A stretch of DNA of 32,007 nucleotides from CAZUXY01 sp964624235 (GTDB taxonomy: Bacteria; Spirochaetota; UBA4802; UBA5368): contig CAZUXY010000052.1 of assembly GCA_964624235.1 (NCBI GenBank), positions 1 to 32,007 on the forward strand. The letters run 5' to 3'. Shown here piece by piece: positions 7,397 to 16,600 of this stretch. The stretch's first letter is position 1. The number at the start of each line of letters is the position of its first letter. The notes under the pieces are model-generated. The model made no database searches and had not been told where the DNA came from. It worked only from the letters and a program-made list of their open reading frames with translations. Made by a program: the position numbers and the translations under genes.

Positions 7397-9127
7397 ATGT
7401 ACGAAACGGTCATGAAACTCCTTGAGAAAAGCGATGACAAACGTCACGCTGATATCGCCATTGATATCAAGCAGTTGAAGAAGCTTTTCATCATGCCCGA
7501 TTCCCCCGATAAGTTTCAGGAATTTGGCCAGGAGCTGCTTGATCTTATTCATAGTTTCTTTGCGGAAAAGGGCGGGATCCACAGCGAGATATCCATACAG
7601 GAACTGGCGAAGATTTTCTCGGATACTGAAATACCCACTGTACCCCTCCGATTACAACAGATACTGGCAGAGATTAAAAGTAAAATCATCCCGCATTCGG
7701 TCAAGGTGGGCAATCCCTATTATATAGGGCATATGACCAGCGCCATTCCCTATTTTATGGTGCTCCTGGAAATGATCATTGCCGCCCTCAACCAGAACCA
7801 GGTTAAAATCGAAACCGCCAAGGCCTCGACTTTCCTTGAGAGGGAGCTTATCGCCTGGGTCCACCGACTCATTTTCAACCGTTCCGCCGGATTTTACAAA
7901 ACCCATATCCAGAACCACCGCATCGCCCTTGGAAACGTGACCCTGGACGGCACCATGGCGAATCTGACCGCCATGATGGTGGCCCGGAACAGGTCTTTCC
8001 CCTCCTCGGGCCGTTTCCCCGGTATCAGGAAAGCGGGTCTGTACGAGGCATTCAAGTTCTATCGCTGCAGGCGGGCCGTGATTCTGGTTTCTTCGCGGGG
8101 CCATTATTCCATTGAGAAAACGGCGCGGATGATCGGTCTGGGGAACAACAACGTCATTAAAATTCCCGTGGATTCCCACAACCGTATCGACCTGGACCAT
8201 CTGCGGAAAGTGTGCAATCAGATCGAAGAGGTGAACCGTAATTCCGACGAGAAAATAAAAATCATTTCACTCATCGGTATCGCCGGCACCACCGAAACGG
8301 GAAATATCGACAACCTGTGGGAATTGGGCCGTATCGCCGCTCAGTATAAAACTTTTTTCCATGTTGACGCGGCGTGGGGTGGGGCGCTCCTCATCGTCGA
8401 TAAATACCGTAACATGTTTAAAGGGATAGAACAGGCGGATTCCGTGACCTTTGACGCCCATAAGCTGATGTATTCACCCCTCTCCATGGGAATGATACTG
8501 TTCCGCAAGGAAACAACCCTTAACTACATCAAACACACTTCAAATTATATCATCCGTCCGGATTCCGTGGACCAGGGCAGGTTCACCCTTGAGGGGTCCC
8601 GCCCGTTTTCATGCCTCAAGCCGTGGGTGACCTTTAAAATCTTCGGGGTCGGAGGGTTCAGGCTGCTCTTCAGCCACGCATTCAGCCTGACCGACACGTT
8701 AAGGAGGCTGATCGAGGAACATCCTAATTTTGAAGCGATGAATAATCCTGAACTCTTCATCTTCAATTATCGCTTTGTACCCCACCTCGTCGTCCAGAAG
8801 CTTGAAAAGATGATGAAAGAACTAGACAATGAACAGGACCCTTACCATTTGATGAAGTTACTCGGACGGATCAAGAAGACCAATGAGATCCTCAACGAGC
8901 TTAACATCGAACTCCACCGTGCCATACGGCAGGAGGACAACAGCTTTGTTTCACGCACCATGCTGGAATCCACCAGGTATGCCCCCCAGAAAGTAGTGGT
9001 GTTAAGGGCCATCACGATAAATCCCCTCACCACCCAGGAAATCCTTTATGAAATCGTGGATGAACAGAATCGTCTGGGGGAGAAAATCCACACGAGCACC
9101 TTCGCCGGTTCCCTTGAAAAAATCTGA
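7397..9127 (+). CDS. panP: PLP-dependent decarboxylase, PanP-like (putative aspartate 1-decarboxylase)
   Basis: This 576-residue group II (glutamate decarboxylase-fold) PLP enzyme has its Schiff-base lysine at K356 in D-A-H-K-L-M-Y. The cofactor aspartate is D324 in H-V-D-A-A-W-G-G. G-T-T-E-T-G-N-I-D and R-G-H-Y-S-I-E-K flank the PLP pocket, and the substrate region reads G-H-M-T-S-A-I-P-Y-F. The segments T-L-D-G-T-M-A-N-L-T-A-M-M-V-A-R-N and T-L-E-G-S-R-P match what I recall of PanP, the PLP enzyme that replaces pyruvoyl PanD in Vibrio and relatives and makes beta-alanine for pantothenate. The presence of panB in the window fits this role. Related glutamate, tyrosine or cysteine-sulfinate decarboxylases are alternatives. 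The downstream exported-protein gene overlaps its 3' end. Confidence 0.85.
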   Translation: MYETVMKLLEKSDDKRHADIAIDIKQLKKLFIMPDSPDKFQEFGQELLDLIHSFFAEKGGIHSEISIQELAKIFSDTEIPTVPLRLQQILAEIKSKIIPHSVKVGNPYYIGHMTSAIPYFMVLLEMIIAALNQNQVKIETAKASTFLERELIAWVHRLIFNRSAGFYKTHIQNHRIALGNVTLDGTMANLTAMMVARNRSFPSSGRFPGIRKAGLYEAFKFYRCRRAVILVSSRGHYSIEKTARMIGLGNNNVIKIPVDSHNRIDLDHLRKVCNQIEEVNRNSDEKIKIISLIGIAGTTETGNIDNLWELGRIAAQYKTFFHVDAAWGGALLIVDKYRNMFKGIEQADSVTFDAHKLMYSPLSMGMILFRKETTLNYIKHTSNYIIRPDSVDQGRFTLEGSRPFSCLKPWVTFKIFGVGGFRLLFSHAFSLTDTLRRLIEEHPNFEAMNNPELFIFNYRFVPHLVVQKLEKMMKELDNEQDPYHLMKLLGRIKKTNEILNELNIELHRAIRQEDNSFVSRTMLESTRYAPQKVVVLRAITINPLTTQEILYEIVDEQNRLGEKIHTSTFAGSLEKI

Positions 9128-10217
9128 GACCGCCTTACCGCATGACCTGCTCCTGCTTTTTTCGCGACTGTTGTTTGCGGGGATTATGGTCGCTGTCCCT
9201 GCTGTCGCCGGTACCGAACGGCTTCCTGTTACAGGGACAGCCGACTTGACCGCCGTCGCGGGAAGGGTGTATTTGAAAGACGGAGCGTTAATGCGGTTTA
9301 CTCCCCAGGGTGAGATCAGGGTTCCGGTGGAGCCGGGAGTGCTTGTGCTGCATCAGCGGCGCGATGAGGTGTATTATCTCAGAACGGTCTCCACGGATGC
9401 CGGCCGGGGCTCTCGCAGTTATGCCGGCTTTTACCGCCTGACAGCGGGAAGCGGGGGTGAGATCCTTTTCAAGGGAGAGGTGAAAAACGCCGGAGCGTTG
9501 CGGCTTAACGGTGATTCGGGGCGCTGGTTTCTGCTGGCAATGAAGGAAGACAGCACCGATGGCACGCTGTACAGCGTCGACATCAACAGCGGCCGCTGCT
9601 CGTCTGTAGAGGGGGTGCTGGATTTCATTCTTTGCGGGGGCGTCCCGGTGATGATTATAAAGGGGGCGACCGGACTTTCTCTCAACTTTAATGGGGAAAT
9701 GATGCCCCTGCTGCTTGACGGTTCCGCTACCATTAAAGCGGGCATGGATGAAAGAATATTGTTTGTTTCCAATGGATGCGATACCGAGATCATCGACATA
9801 ACGGCCATGCGCAGCCTTTACCTGTATTCATCGGAAACCGCATACGCCGTTCCCGGAGAATACAATCTGATTATCGAGGCCGTAGACCTTGAAGCCGGCG
9901 CCGCCGGTGATGAAAAGATATTTTACCGCGTAACGGTAAACGGCATAGAAACCGGCCGCACCGATACGGGTCCGGCCGTCGCCCCGAGGATATTCAAGAC
10001 AAGGGTAACCACGGGGCGGTACGCAGTTGTGATGATGGAACGCTGGGAGCTTGACACCGGAAAGGAACGCTATGTGAGAAGCAATAACATCAAACAGCCG
10101 GGTCCCCTGCGTATATATATGCCTGAAAACCTGGTGATGAGTCTGCGCCTCCGTTATACCGGACGTGGCTATATACACACGATGAAACCGGTGACGGCGA
10201 AACAAGCCATTCCTTGA
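9114..10217 (+). CDS. Exported protein of unknown function
   Basis: This is a roughly 367-residue protein that I do not recognise. I place the start at TTG 9114 because it gives a textbook signal peptide: K-K after the initiator, a hydrophobic core L-L-L-L-F...L-L-F-A-G-I-M-V-A-V, and a cleavage site after A-V-A-G. The longest frame starts at 9048 and would bury this signal behind 22 more residues. The start overlaps the decarboxylase stop by 14 bp, so translation is probably coupled; no clear ribosome site is visible. The mature part is rich in short beta-strand blocks separated by G/D turns (for example G-R-V-Y-L-K-D-G and Y-A-G-F-Y-R-L), which suggests a beta-propeller or beta-sandwich. 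There are no catalytic motifs. Location is probably periplasmic or surface. Confidence 0.7.
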   Translation: MKKSETALPHDLLLLFSRLLFAGIMVAVPAVAGTERLPVTGTADLTAVAGRVYLKDGALMRFTPQGEIRVPVEPGVLVLHQRRDEVYYLRTVSTDAGRGSRSYAGFYRLTAGSGGEILFKGEVKNAGALRLNGDSGRWFLLAMKEDSTDGTLYSVDINSGRCSSVEGVLDFILCGGVPVMIIKGATGLSLNFNGEMMPLLLDGSATIKAGMDERILFVSNGCDTEIIDITAMRSLYLYSSETAYAVPGEYNLIIEAVDLEAGAAGDEKIFYRVTVNGIETGRTDTGPAVAPRIFKTRVTTGRYAVVMMERWELDTGKERYVRSNNIKQPGPLRIYMPENLVMSLRLRYTGRGYIHTMKPVTAKQAIP

Positions 10218-10242
10218 CCCGTAAAACCTGAAGTCGCTGCCG

Positions 10243-10282
10243 GGGAAAACAAAACGGGGACGGCATTGACATCGTCCCCGTT
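10243..10282 (-). terminator. Rho-independent terminator of the exported helical protein gene
   Basis: A perfect 10-bp stem is formed by AACGGGGACG (10253-10262) and CGTCCCCGTT (10273-10282) around a 10-nt loop. On the minus strand it is followed directly by TTTTGTTTT. It begins 26 bp after the stop of the leftward gene. On the plus strand it follows the rightward gene by about 35 bp but has a poor T-tract, so it may work weakly in both directions. Confidence 0.8.
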
Positions 10283-10307
10283 GCTATTCATAAGTTTATC
10301 AGCGGTT

Positions 10308-11168
10308 TTATTTGAAATCATTTATCCTTTCGGATTTCTTTTCATCCTGCTGCACAATTTCCTGGAGGTGCTTATACTCGGGAGATTCCACCCCGTACTG
10401 TATTTCCGCGGCTATGAGCATGTTGCGGTTTTTAAGCATTTTGTACTTGATCTCCTCGTCTTCCGATCCCTGCCGGAATTTTCCGACCATCGCCTCCATA
10501 AAACCATAACAGCTGGTAAGATACTTATAGGCCCACACGTCTTTCTTGGTTTCTTCGTTGATGGCGATATATCTCTCAAGTATGGGTATGCAGGGTTTCA
10601 GGTTATGCAGATCGTACTGTGAGGAAACATAGACCTGGAACAGGCGTATCTGGAAATTTATAAACTTCGGCTCTTTGCGGACCTCGGTAAACCGTATCTC
10701 GTCGAGGTGATTGATGGCGCGGGTGAAGTACGTTATGGACTTCATCTTCGCCTCATATTTCAGTTTGGCGATCTGGCGTGCTTCCTGGTTTTTCCTGTCT
10801 ATTTCCTGCCAGTACCATCGCTCATTAAGATTTTTCTTTTCCTTGTTGGCGCTGGTGAGCTTATTGACCTCGTTTTCCATGTCTTCAAGAATATCCAGAC
10901 CCGTGGCGTACTCGTCGATGGCGAGTTTCAGCAGGTTTTCTGAATATTCCTTGTTCAGTTTCTCCAGGTCTTTCAGCGCCTTTACGTAGGGCTTGAAGTC
11001 CTTTATCCTCCAGCCGCCGATATCCTCTTCCTTTTTCTCTTCTACTTTCTTTTCTTCTTTTTTATCCTCTTTCTTCGCGGCTTCCTGGGCATTGACCGTA
11101 TTCACCGTTAAAAACGCTAAAACCGCCAGGAAGAAGAAAGGGTAGATGTGGATATTTCTTGATTTCAT
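10308..11168 (-). CDS. Exported alpha-helical protein, possibly TPR-like, unknown function
   Basis: This is a 286-residue protein of unknown family. I chose the ATG at 11168 because AGAGG lies 9 nt upstream and a signal peptide follows at once (K-S-R-N, then a hydrophobic run F-F-F-L-A-V-L-A-F-L, with cleavage likely after V-N-A). In-frame ATGs at 11186 and 11231 lack ribosome sites. After cleavage comes a Lys/Glu-rich linker (residues about 31-50). The rest is almost wholly helical, with repeated Y/L/A-spaced amphipathic helices resembling degenerate tetratricopeptide repeats (for example Y-F-T-R-A-I-N-H-L-D-E-I and L-K-P-C-I-P-I-L-E-R-Y-I-A-I). It probably acts as a periplasmic scaffold. 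A strong terminator follows the gene. Confidence 0.75.
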   Translation of the reverse strand: MKSRNIHIYPFFFLAVLAFLTVNTVNAQEAAKKEDKKEEKKVEEKKEEDIGGWRIKDFKPYVKALKDLEKLNKEYSENLLKLAIDEYATGLDILEDMENEVNKLTSANKEKKNLNERWYWQEIDRKNQEARQIAKLKYEAKMKSITYFTRAINHLDEIRFTEVRKEPKFINFQIRLFQVYVSSQYDLHNLKPCIPILERYIAINEETKKDVWAYKYLTSCYGFMEAMVGKFRQGSEDEEIKYKMLKNRNMLIAAEIQYGVESPEYKHLQEIVQQDEKKSERINDFK

Positions 11169-11308
11169 AAATAATAACCTCTTCATAATAATAAAAAACC
11201 GGTTATGTTTCCCGACAGACCCTGAACCCATGCCCTCCCGGAAGGGGGCCCTTTACGAAAATAAAGAAAGTCCAGGAACAATGCAAATGATACGAACCAG
11301 TGTTCTAA

Positions 11309-13477
11309 TCAATTATCGACAGTGCGGGGAGGAAAATTTATCTTTTTTCGTTGATCGGGACGCGCTTCTTTTTCCCTCATAAAACGTTCCAGCAGGTACC
11401 GGGCCCATTGGGCGGCAATATGGCCGTTCCCTCTTCTCAACACCGTAACAATCCCGTATTCGTCATTCCCCCCCAGGAACAGGCCGTAACCGGTATGGGT
11501 GTTGGTGCCGGTGACGACAGTGGAAGTCTTGCCCCAGAGGAGTTTCCCGGGGGTATTTTCACCGTCATTTTTACCGGCCGACAGGTGTGAGAAAAGGAGG
11601 TCGTAATTTCCTTCAGGACCGTAGGGTTTCAGCGGAAGCGACGCCGTCCCTTCTCGAACGGTACCTGCCAGGGCTTCTGCCAGCATGCTCCTGAGATCGG
11701 GCGACATTTTCCTACGGTAAGATTCTATCCCGCGGTCTTCCGTCTGGACGGGCCCTAAGAGACGAGCCAGGGTCATAAGTTCTTTCACGGAAAATACGAT
11801 ACGAAAATCGGTCCCCGAGAGGAGCCGGGTGAATTCCCTTTGATCGGCGGTAGCGGGAAGCCCGGCCCCTATGCCCAGCGCAGCGGACATTTCCCGCATG
11901 AACCGGTTCAGTCTGCCGGGTGCCAGATGGCGCCCCAGTGAGGCGAAATACAGGTTGCATGAATGGCTGAGCGCCCCCGGGAAATTGAGCCTGCCGTGCC
12001 CTTCGGGTTTCCAGCATTTTTCAGGCATAAGCTCCGGATCGCCATGGCGCCCCCGGCAGGTGTAAACATGTTCCCTGAGGAGATCCTCCCTCTCCATGCC
12101 GCAGTAGAGTGCGATGCAGATTTTAAAGAAAGAGCCTGCGGGCAGCTTCCTGGAAAGAAACGCCCTGTGCGATATCTGCAGACATGCCCCGGTCCGCAGG
12201 GAGAAAACCGCGTATGCCAGATCGAAGGGGGGGGCCTCCGTGTCAGGGCATACTCTATTGAAGGTGATGCCCGGAAAATAGTGGCCGAGGATTTCGTATC
12301 GTGTATACCCGCGGCGTGCCAGTTCGAGCGCTCCGTGCTGGCACAGGCCTGCGCCATGGCCCAGGCCATACCCCTTGAAATGAATCAAAGGGCCCCGGTC
12401 CATATCCATTCGTACCGAATACGAGTTGCTCTTGAGGAAGTTCCATCCCCTGACGCGGTTGATCTTAAGACGAAAATCTTCCAGCGCGTACACATGGGAC
12501 CTGTCGCCGCTTTTGATGATCACCGCAGGGTGCTCAGGATCACGGCTGAGTGTAAATGACGCACCCTGCAGCATCCACGGCTCTTTCAGGACCGATGCCA
12601 GGTCTGCCCGGTTCAGGGTGCGTTCCCATTCGGTACCGGGACCGCGACACAGGTAGACGCCTTCCGAGGAAATCCAGTCGCGTACGCCCCATGCAAGTTG
12701 GTTCCGCAGGCTGAAAACCCCGCTTCCCAGGGTGACGCCGCCACACCGTGAATGGAAAAAGGGTACCTCCTTCATCCTGTCGTTCGCGATGATCCACGGG
12801 GAACCCGGAGTGATCCCGTCGCCGCTTTTTGACCTTCCCCGGTAAACCTGACAGTGAGTGAGATCGCAGAAATCGAAGTCTTTGTGTATGCGATGAGGTG
12901 CCGGGAAGCCGTACCGGGCCCTTATGATAAGCGCTAGTGCATAGAGCGCCTCGCTACGGTTGAGGGGGACGGCGCCGTACTCGGCCCGGGACGAGTCCAT
13001 ACAGTAACGGTCCAGATCTTCCGACACCACAAGGCTCAGGTTTTCACCGTCGGCGATGATCTCGAGCGGAAGAGGGTAGGTCCTCGTCTCGTTTTCCAGG
13101 GATACATCGAACGTCGGTGCGTTACCTGAAATACGTATACGCATCGTTCCCCGCAATGGATACACGCGGTCCCCGGCCGTAATCATGGATACGGCATCAC
13201 GGAACCCGATCGCGATTGTATCGACGTGCACAGCAGAGATGTCGGGACCGGAATCCATAATGGTGTCTGGCGGAAATTTCATGATGAGACTCTGAAGTGT
13301 GCCCTCTTTCAAGAGCCTCAGATGTTTGGACAGTATGGATATCCTCAATCGGGGTGCAGATACCCCCGCCGCAGGGTTCACCCGATCCCCGGAATGCATG
13401 AAAACAAGAATTGATGTTACAAGAAACAGGTTTGCCGCACGTACCACGGCTGAGGGTCTTCCTGTTGTCGGCCTCAC
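11309..13477 (-). CDS. SpoIID/LytB-domain protein fused to a penicillin-binding transpeptidase-like domain
   Basis: This 722-residue protein starts at GTG with a stop codon directly upstream. Residues about 12-30 form a membrane anchor or signal sequence. Residues about 45-410 are SpoIID-like: a candidate catalytic Glu at E166 (R-A-E-Y-G), E-A-L-Y-A-L-A-L-I-I-R-A-R-Y, C-Q-V-Y-R-G, the S-x-C245-G-G-V-T motif and the closing G-L-G-H-G-A-G-L-C-Q-H-G-A...H-Y-F-P-G. SpoIID enzymes are lytic transglycosylases acting on denuded glycan. Residues about 430-700 resemble a serine transpeptidase: S449-x-x-K452, S506-C-N508 and K650-T-S in place of K-T-G. It lies 137 bp downstream of the alpha-2-macroglobulin gene, in the position usually held by pbpC. 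Peptidoglycan cleavage plus cross-linking or drug binding is inferred. Confidence 0.85.
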   Translation of the reverse strand: MRPTTGRPSAVVRAANLFLVTSILVFMHSGDRVNPAAGVSAPRLRISILSKHLRLLKEGTLQSLIMKFPPDTIMDSGPDISAVHVDTIAIGFRDAVSMITAGDRVYPLRGTMRIRISGNAPTFDVSLENETRTYPLPLEIIADGENLSLVVSEDLDRYCMDSSRAEYGAVPLNRSEALYALALIIRARYGFPAPHRIHKDFDFCDLTHCQVYRGRSKSGDGITPGSPWIIANDRMKEVPFFHSRCGGVTLGSGVFSLRNQLAWGVRDWISSEGVYLCRGPGTEWERTLNRADLASVLKEPWMLQGASFTLSRDPEHPAVIIKSGDRSHVYALEDFRLKINRVRGWNFLKSNSYSVRMDMDRGPLIHFKGYGLGHGAGLCQHGALELARRGYTRYEILGHYFPGITFNRVCPDTEAPPFDLAYAVFSLRTGACLQISHRAFLSRKLPAGSFFKICIALYCGMEREDLLREHVYTCRGRHGDPELMPEKCWKPEGHGRLNFPGALSHSCNLYFASLGRHLAPGRLNRFMREMSAALGIGAGLPATADQREFTRLLSGTDFRIVFSVKELMTLARLLGPVQTEDRGIESYRRKMSPDLRSMLAEALAGTVREGTASLPLKPYGPEGNYDLLFSHLSAGKNDGENTPGKLLWGKTSTVVTGTNTHTGYGLFLGGNDEYGIVTVLRRGNGHIAAQWARYLLERFMREKEARPDQRKKINFPPRTVDN

Positions 13478-13614
13478 TTATTTCTTTTTGACTCCTTTTC
13501 CGTATGCATTTTCCTTTTCGTGCGGCAGGGTATCACAATACGGCAATTCCCGTGAATGATCGGCCGTGATATCGAGCGCCGAGATCCTGTCCGGGACACT
13601 TTCCGTCAGGCCAA

Positions 13615-16600
13615 TCATTTCTTTTCCACCGTGAAGTGGGCCGGTGCAGACCATCCCTGTATCGACGGTTCGTACATGCACTCCATTCTTGCCGGCTTCA
13701 CGATGAACTCGCCCGGCAGTTCCGCCCGCAGGATATAGGCGACTTCGTATATTTCACCCTTGCGCACCCTGGTGAAGAAGAACACCATCCGGTTGTCCCA
13801 TCGTTCCGCGTGCACATAGGGCTGGTAGTCGTCGTACGCATTCTGGTCCACCACCTCGAAGCCGGATGGGAGGTAATCTTCAAGCACCATGTACTCGAAG
13901 CTGTCCTGTGCCCTGAACCTGACCTTTACCAGCAGTTCTTCCCCTACCTTCAGGGGATTTCCCTGAGAAAGTTTCTGCGGAACCATGTATTCGTTGTTGT
14001 TGATGTCCTTTACGCGCCGTATCGAGTAAAAATTACGATACAGACCGATCCCGTTCTCCAGGGACCTGAGGCTCGATTCTTCGGATTTCAGAAAACCCAG
14101 GAGCCCCTGCTTTTTGAAATAAAGGTTTCCGCAGAGCGCAAGGTCGAAGCTCGCATCGGGGCCCGCATCCCCCGTTGCCGCTATGCGGTACTGCTTGCCT
14201 TTCAGACCCTGCTCCAGGCGTACCTTGCGGGTGAGAACGGTCACCGCGTCGCTCTTCGAGGTGTCGTACGCCAGTGAGGCCAGGGTCTTGCCGTCTAAAG
14301 TGAATGAAAGGCTGCCCCTGTCGGTAAGAGCGCCCCGGCTGCCCTCAAGGTAAGCGGTTATGGCGAAGATCACCGTCGCGGTCTCTTTGGTGGAGTTCCA
14401 GCGTCCGTCCCTGGTCCTTTTGCCGAGTGAGCTTACCATCTGTGCGGGCAGCGGACTCCGGTCTCCGGATTCCATGAGGGCCGAAAGTACGTGGGCGGTC
14501 ATCTCGACGTTCCCCCCCTGCCAGCCCCATCCCTGGGCGCCCTGGCTTTCCCAGTAAATCCCCCGTGAGTCCTTTCTCTGCATGCTCTTGAGCAGGGTGG
14601 TATAGGCGGGCATGGCCTTGAGTATCCCATCCCTCTCTTCCCGGCTCAGGTTTTGTATCGACCCGGCGGCGGCCATGGCGCGTATAAGGAATGAAAGCTG
14701 GTATGCGTTGAGCTGCTTCTGCCTGTTGAAATAAGATATAACGCCCGGCTGCCACCGGCCCCAGAGGGAGTAAACATACAGCAGATAGGCGCGGGCATCG
14801 TCTTCGATGAGGTCCTTGCGGGAAAGCATGCGTCCAGCCGCATCCAGGCTGCTTCTTATCCTGCGCTTGTCGAAACCGTACCCCAGGTGTCCGGCCATGT
14901 TCAGGGAGTACAGCACGTAACCGGTAATGAATTCGTTGCCGCGGTCACCGTACCACCATCCCCAGGTGCCGTCGTCGTTGCGGGAATTCAGTATCCGCTC
15001 GACCCCCTGCGCGATTTTATCGTCCAGTTTAGTGTCGGGGGCAAGGGCGGTCATCCCTTTCTGTTCAAGGAGTTTTTTCAGCGCCATGGCGGGGAGAAAC
15101 CGGTTGATGGTCTGCTCCATGCAGCCGTAAGGATACTCGGCCAGAAATTTTGAAGCCCTCACCATCTGGATGACGGGGCTGGGATTGACCGATATCTTCA
15201 GTTCCACCGGCCGGAATTCAAAATCATCGGTGTCGGACAGCGGGGATATGGTGACTTCCCTGTTCAACGACATATCACCGTAGCCGAAAAGGGTATAGGG
15301 AGCCCCGCGGCTTTCAACGGGGACGTTGATTTTCAGCGCGTCCCCGGCTTCCTTGTCGGCGACCGCCCTGTAAAAAAGGGAGAGCGACCGTTTGCCCTCG
15401 GGAACGGTGAGGGTATAAAATTCCCTGGCGGACCCGTAGGCCGGCAGGCTGATACTTACCGGTTCATCGGGGGAAACCGCGGTATCGTCGACCCTGAACT
15501 CCGTGGTGATCTTTGCCAACCCCCTCGTGGTGTTGCTGTTGACGATGCCTATGATACCCACCCGGTCCCCCTCGATTAAAAACCGCGGTTTTCCTATCCG
15601 CGCGATGAGGTCCTGGGTGACCAGTATCTGGTCTTTCTTTTCGCCGACCCTTCCCGCCATATCATGCCCCCGGCTGGTAAGCCTCCAGGTGGTGAGGTTG
15701 TCGGGCAGCGTAAACCGCACCTTCGCGAGTCCGTTCGAGTCGGTCTTTATACCGGATATCCAGAACGCGGTATCCATGAATTTTTGACGCACCTTGACCC
15801 TGGCGTCCTTGGCCGCGCCCGCCAGTACCGTAATGGGATAAGAATAGGCGGTGGAGACCCAGTTCGAGATCCTGGTGTAAAAGAAATCCAGCATCTTCGG
15901 TGTATGGTCGCGCCGAATACGGTATATGGCTTCATCGACCACACCCAGGGAGAGATCCGCTTTTAGCGGCGCTCCCTTGTCATCACTGGCACTGAGAGTA
16001 ATAGTGGCCTTTTCACCGGGCTTGTAGCGTTCCCTGTCGGGGGTCATTTTTATGGATAGCGCGGTGTCCTGTGAGGGAAGACTAACCCCTACCGTGCTGG
16101 TGAACAGGGCGCGGTTTCGCTGCATGGTGGCGGTGATGTAAAGATTGGGCGCGTACTCCCGCCGTATCTTTAGCCGCACCGGTTCGATGTTCCCTTTCAT
16201 TTTTACGACCTTCCGGTCGTAAATGTCCTTTCCTTCAAGGGTGAGGCACACATACGCGTCGGTGAACCGGCTCTTCAGCAGGCAGGTGATCTCTCCCGGC
16301 TCTTTCAACTCGTCGGTATTGACCGCCAGTTCGAGGTTCTTGAACCTGGAATTAATCTCTTCCCCGCCGGGGCCGTATATCCAAACCACCCTCGAGGCCG
16401 TTATGGCGTTGTTTTTCCTGTCGCGTCCCTCGGCTACGATGTCGAATTCACCGTACTGATCGAATTTCGCGGGGAGTTCGAGGGTGTGGACGCCTTTTCT
16501 GTCGGTATAGATTTTTTTCTCGAAAACGGGTTTGGTGTCGTGTACGTATACCCGCTGCCAAGGCTTCCAGATATAACGAAAGGCCCTGACCTGCACCGGC

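Noticed and set aside
11232..11249. GC-rich hairpin GCCCTC/GGGGGC between the SpoIID-PBP and helical-protein genes
   Set aside because: Only 6 bp including a G-U pair, and no T-tract on the minus strand, so it cannot be called a terminator.
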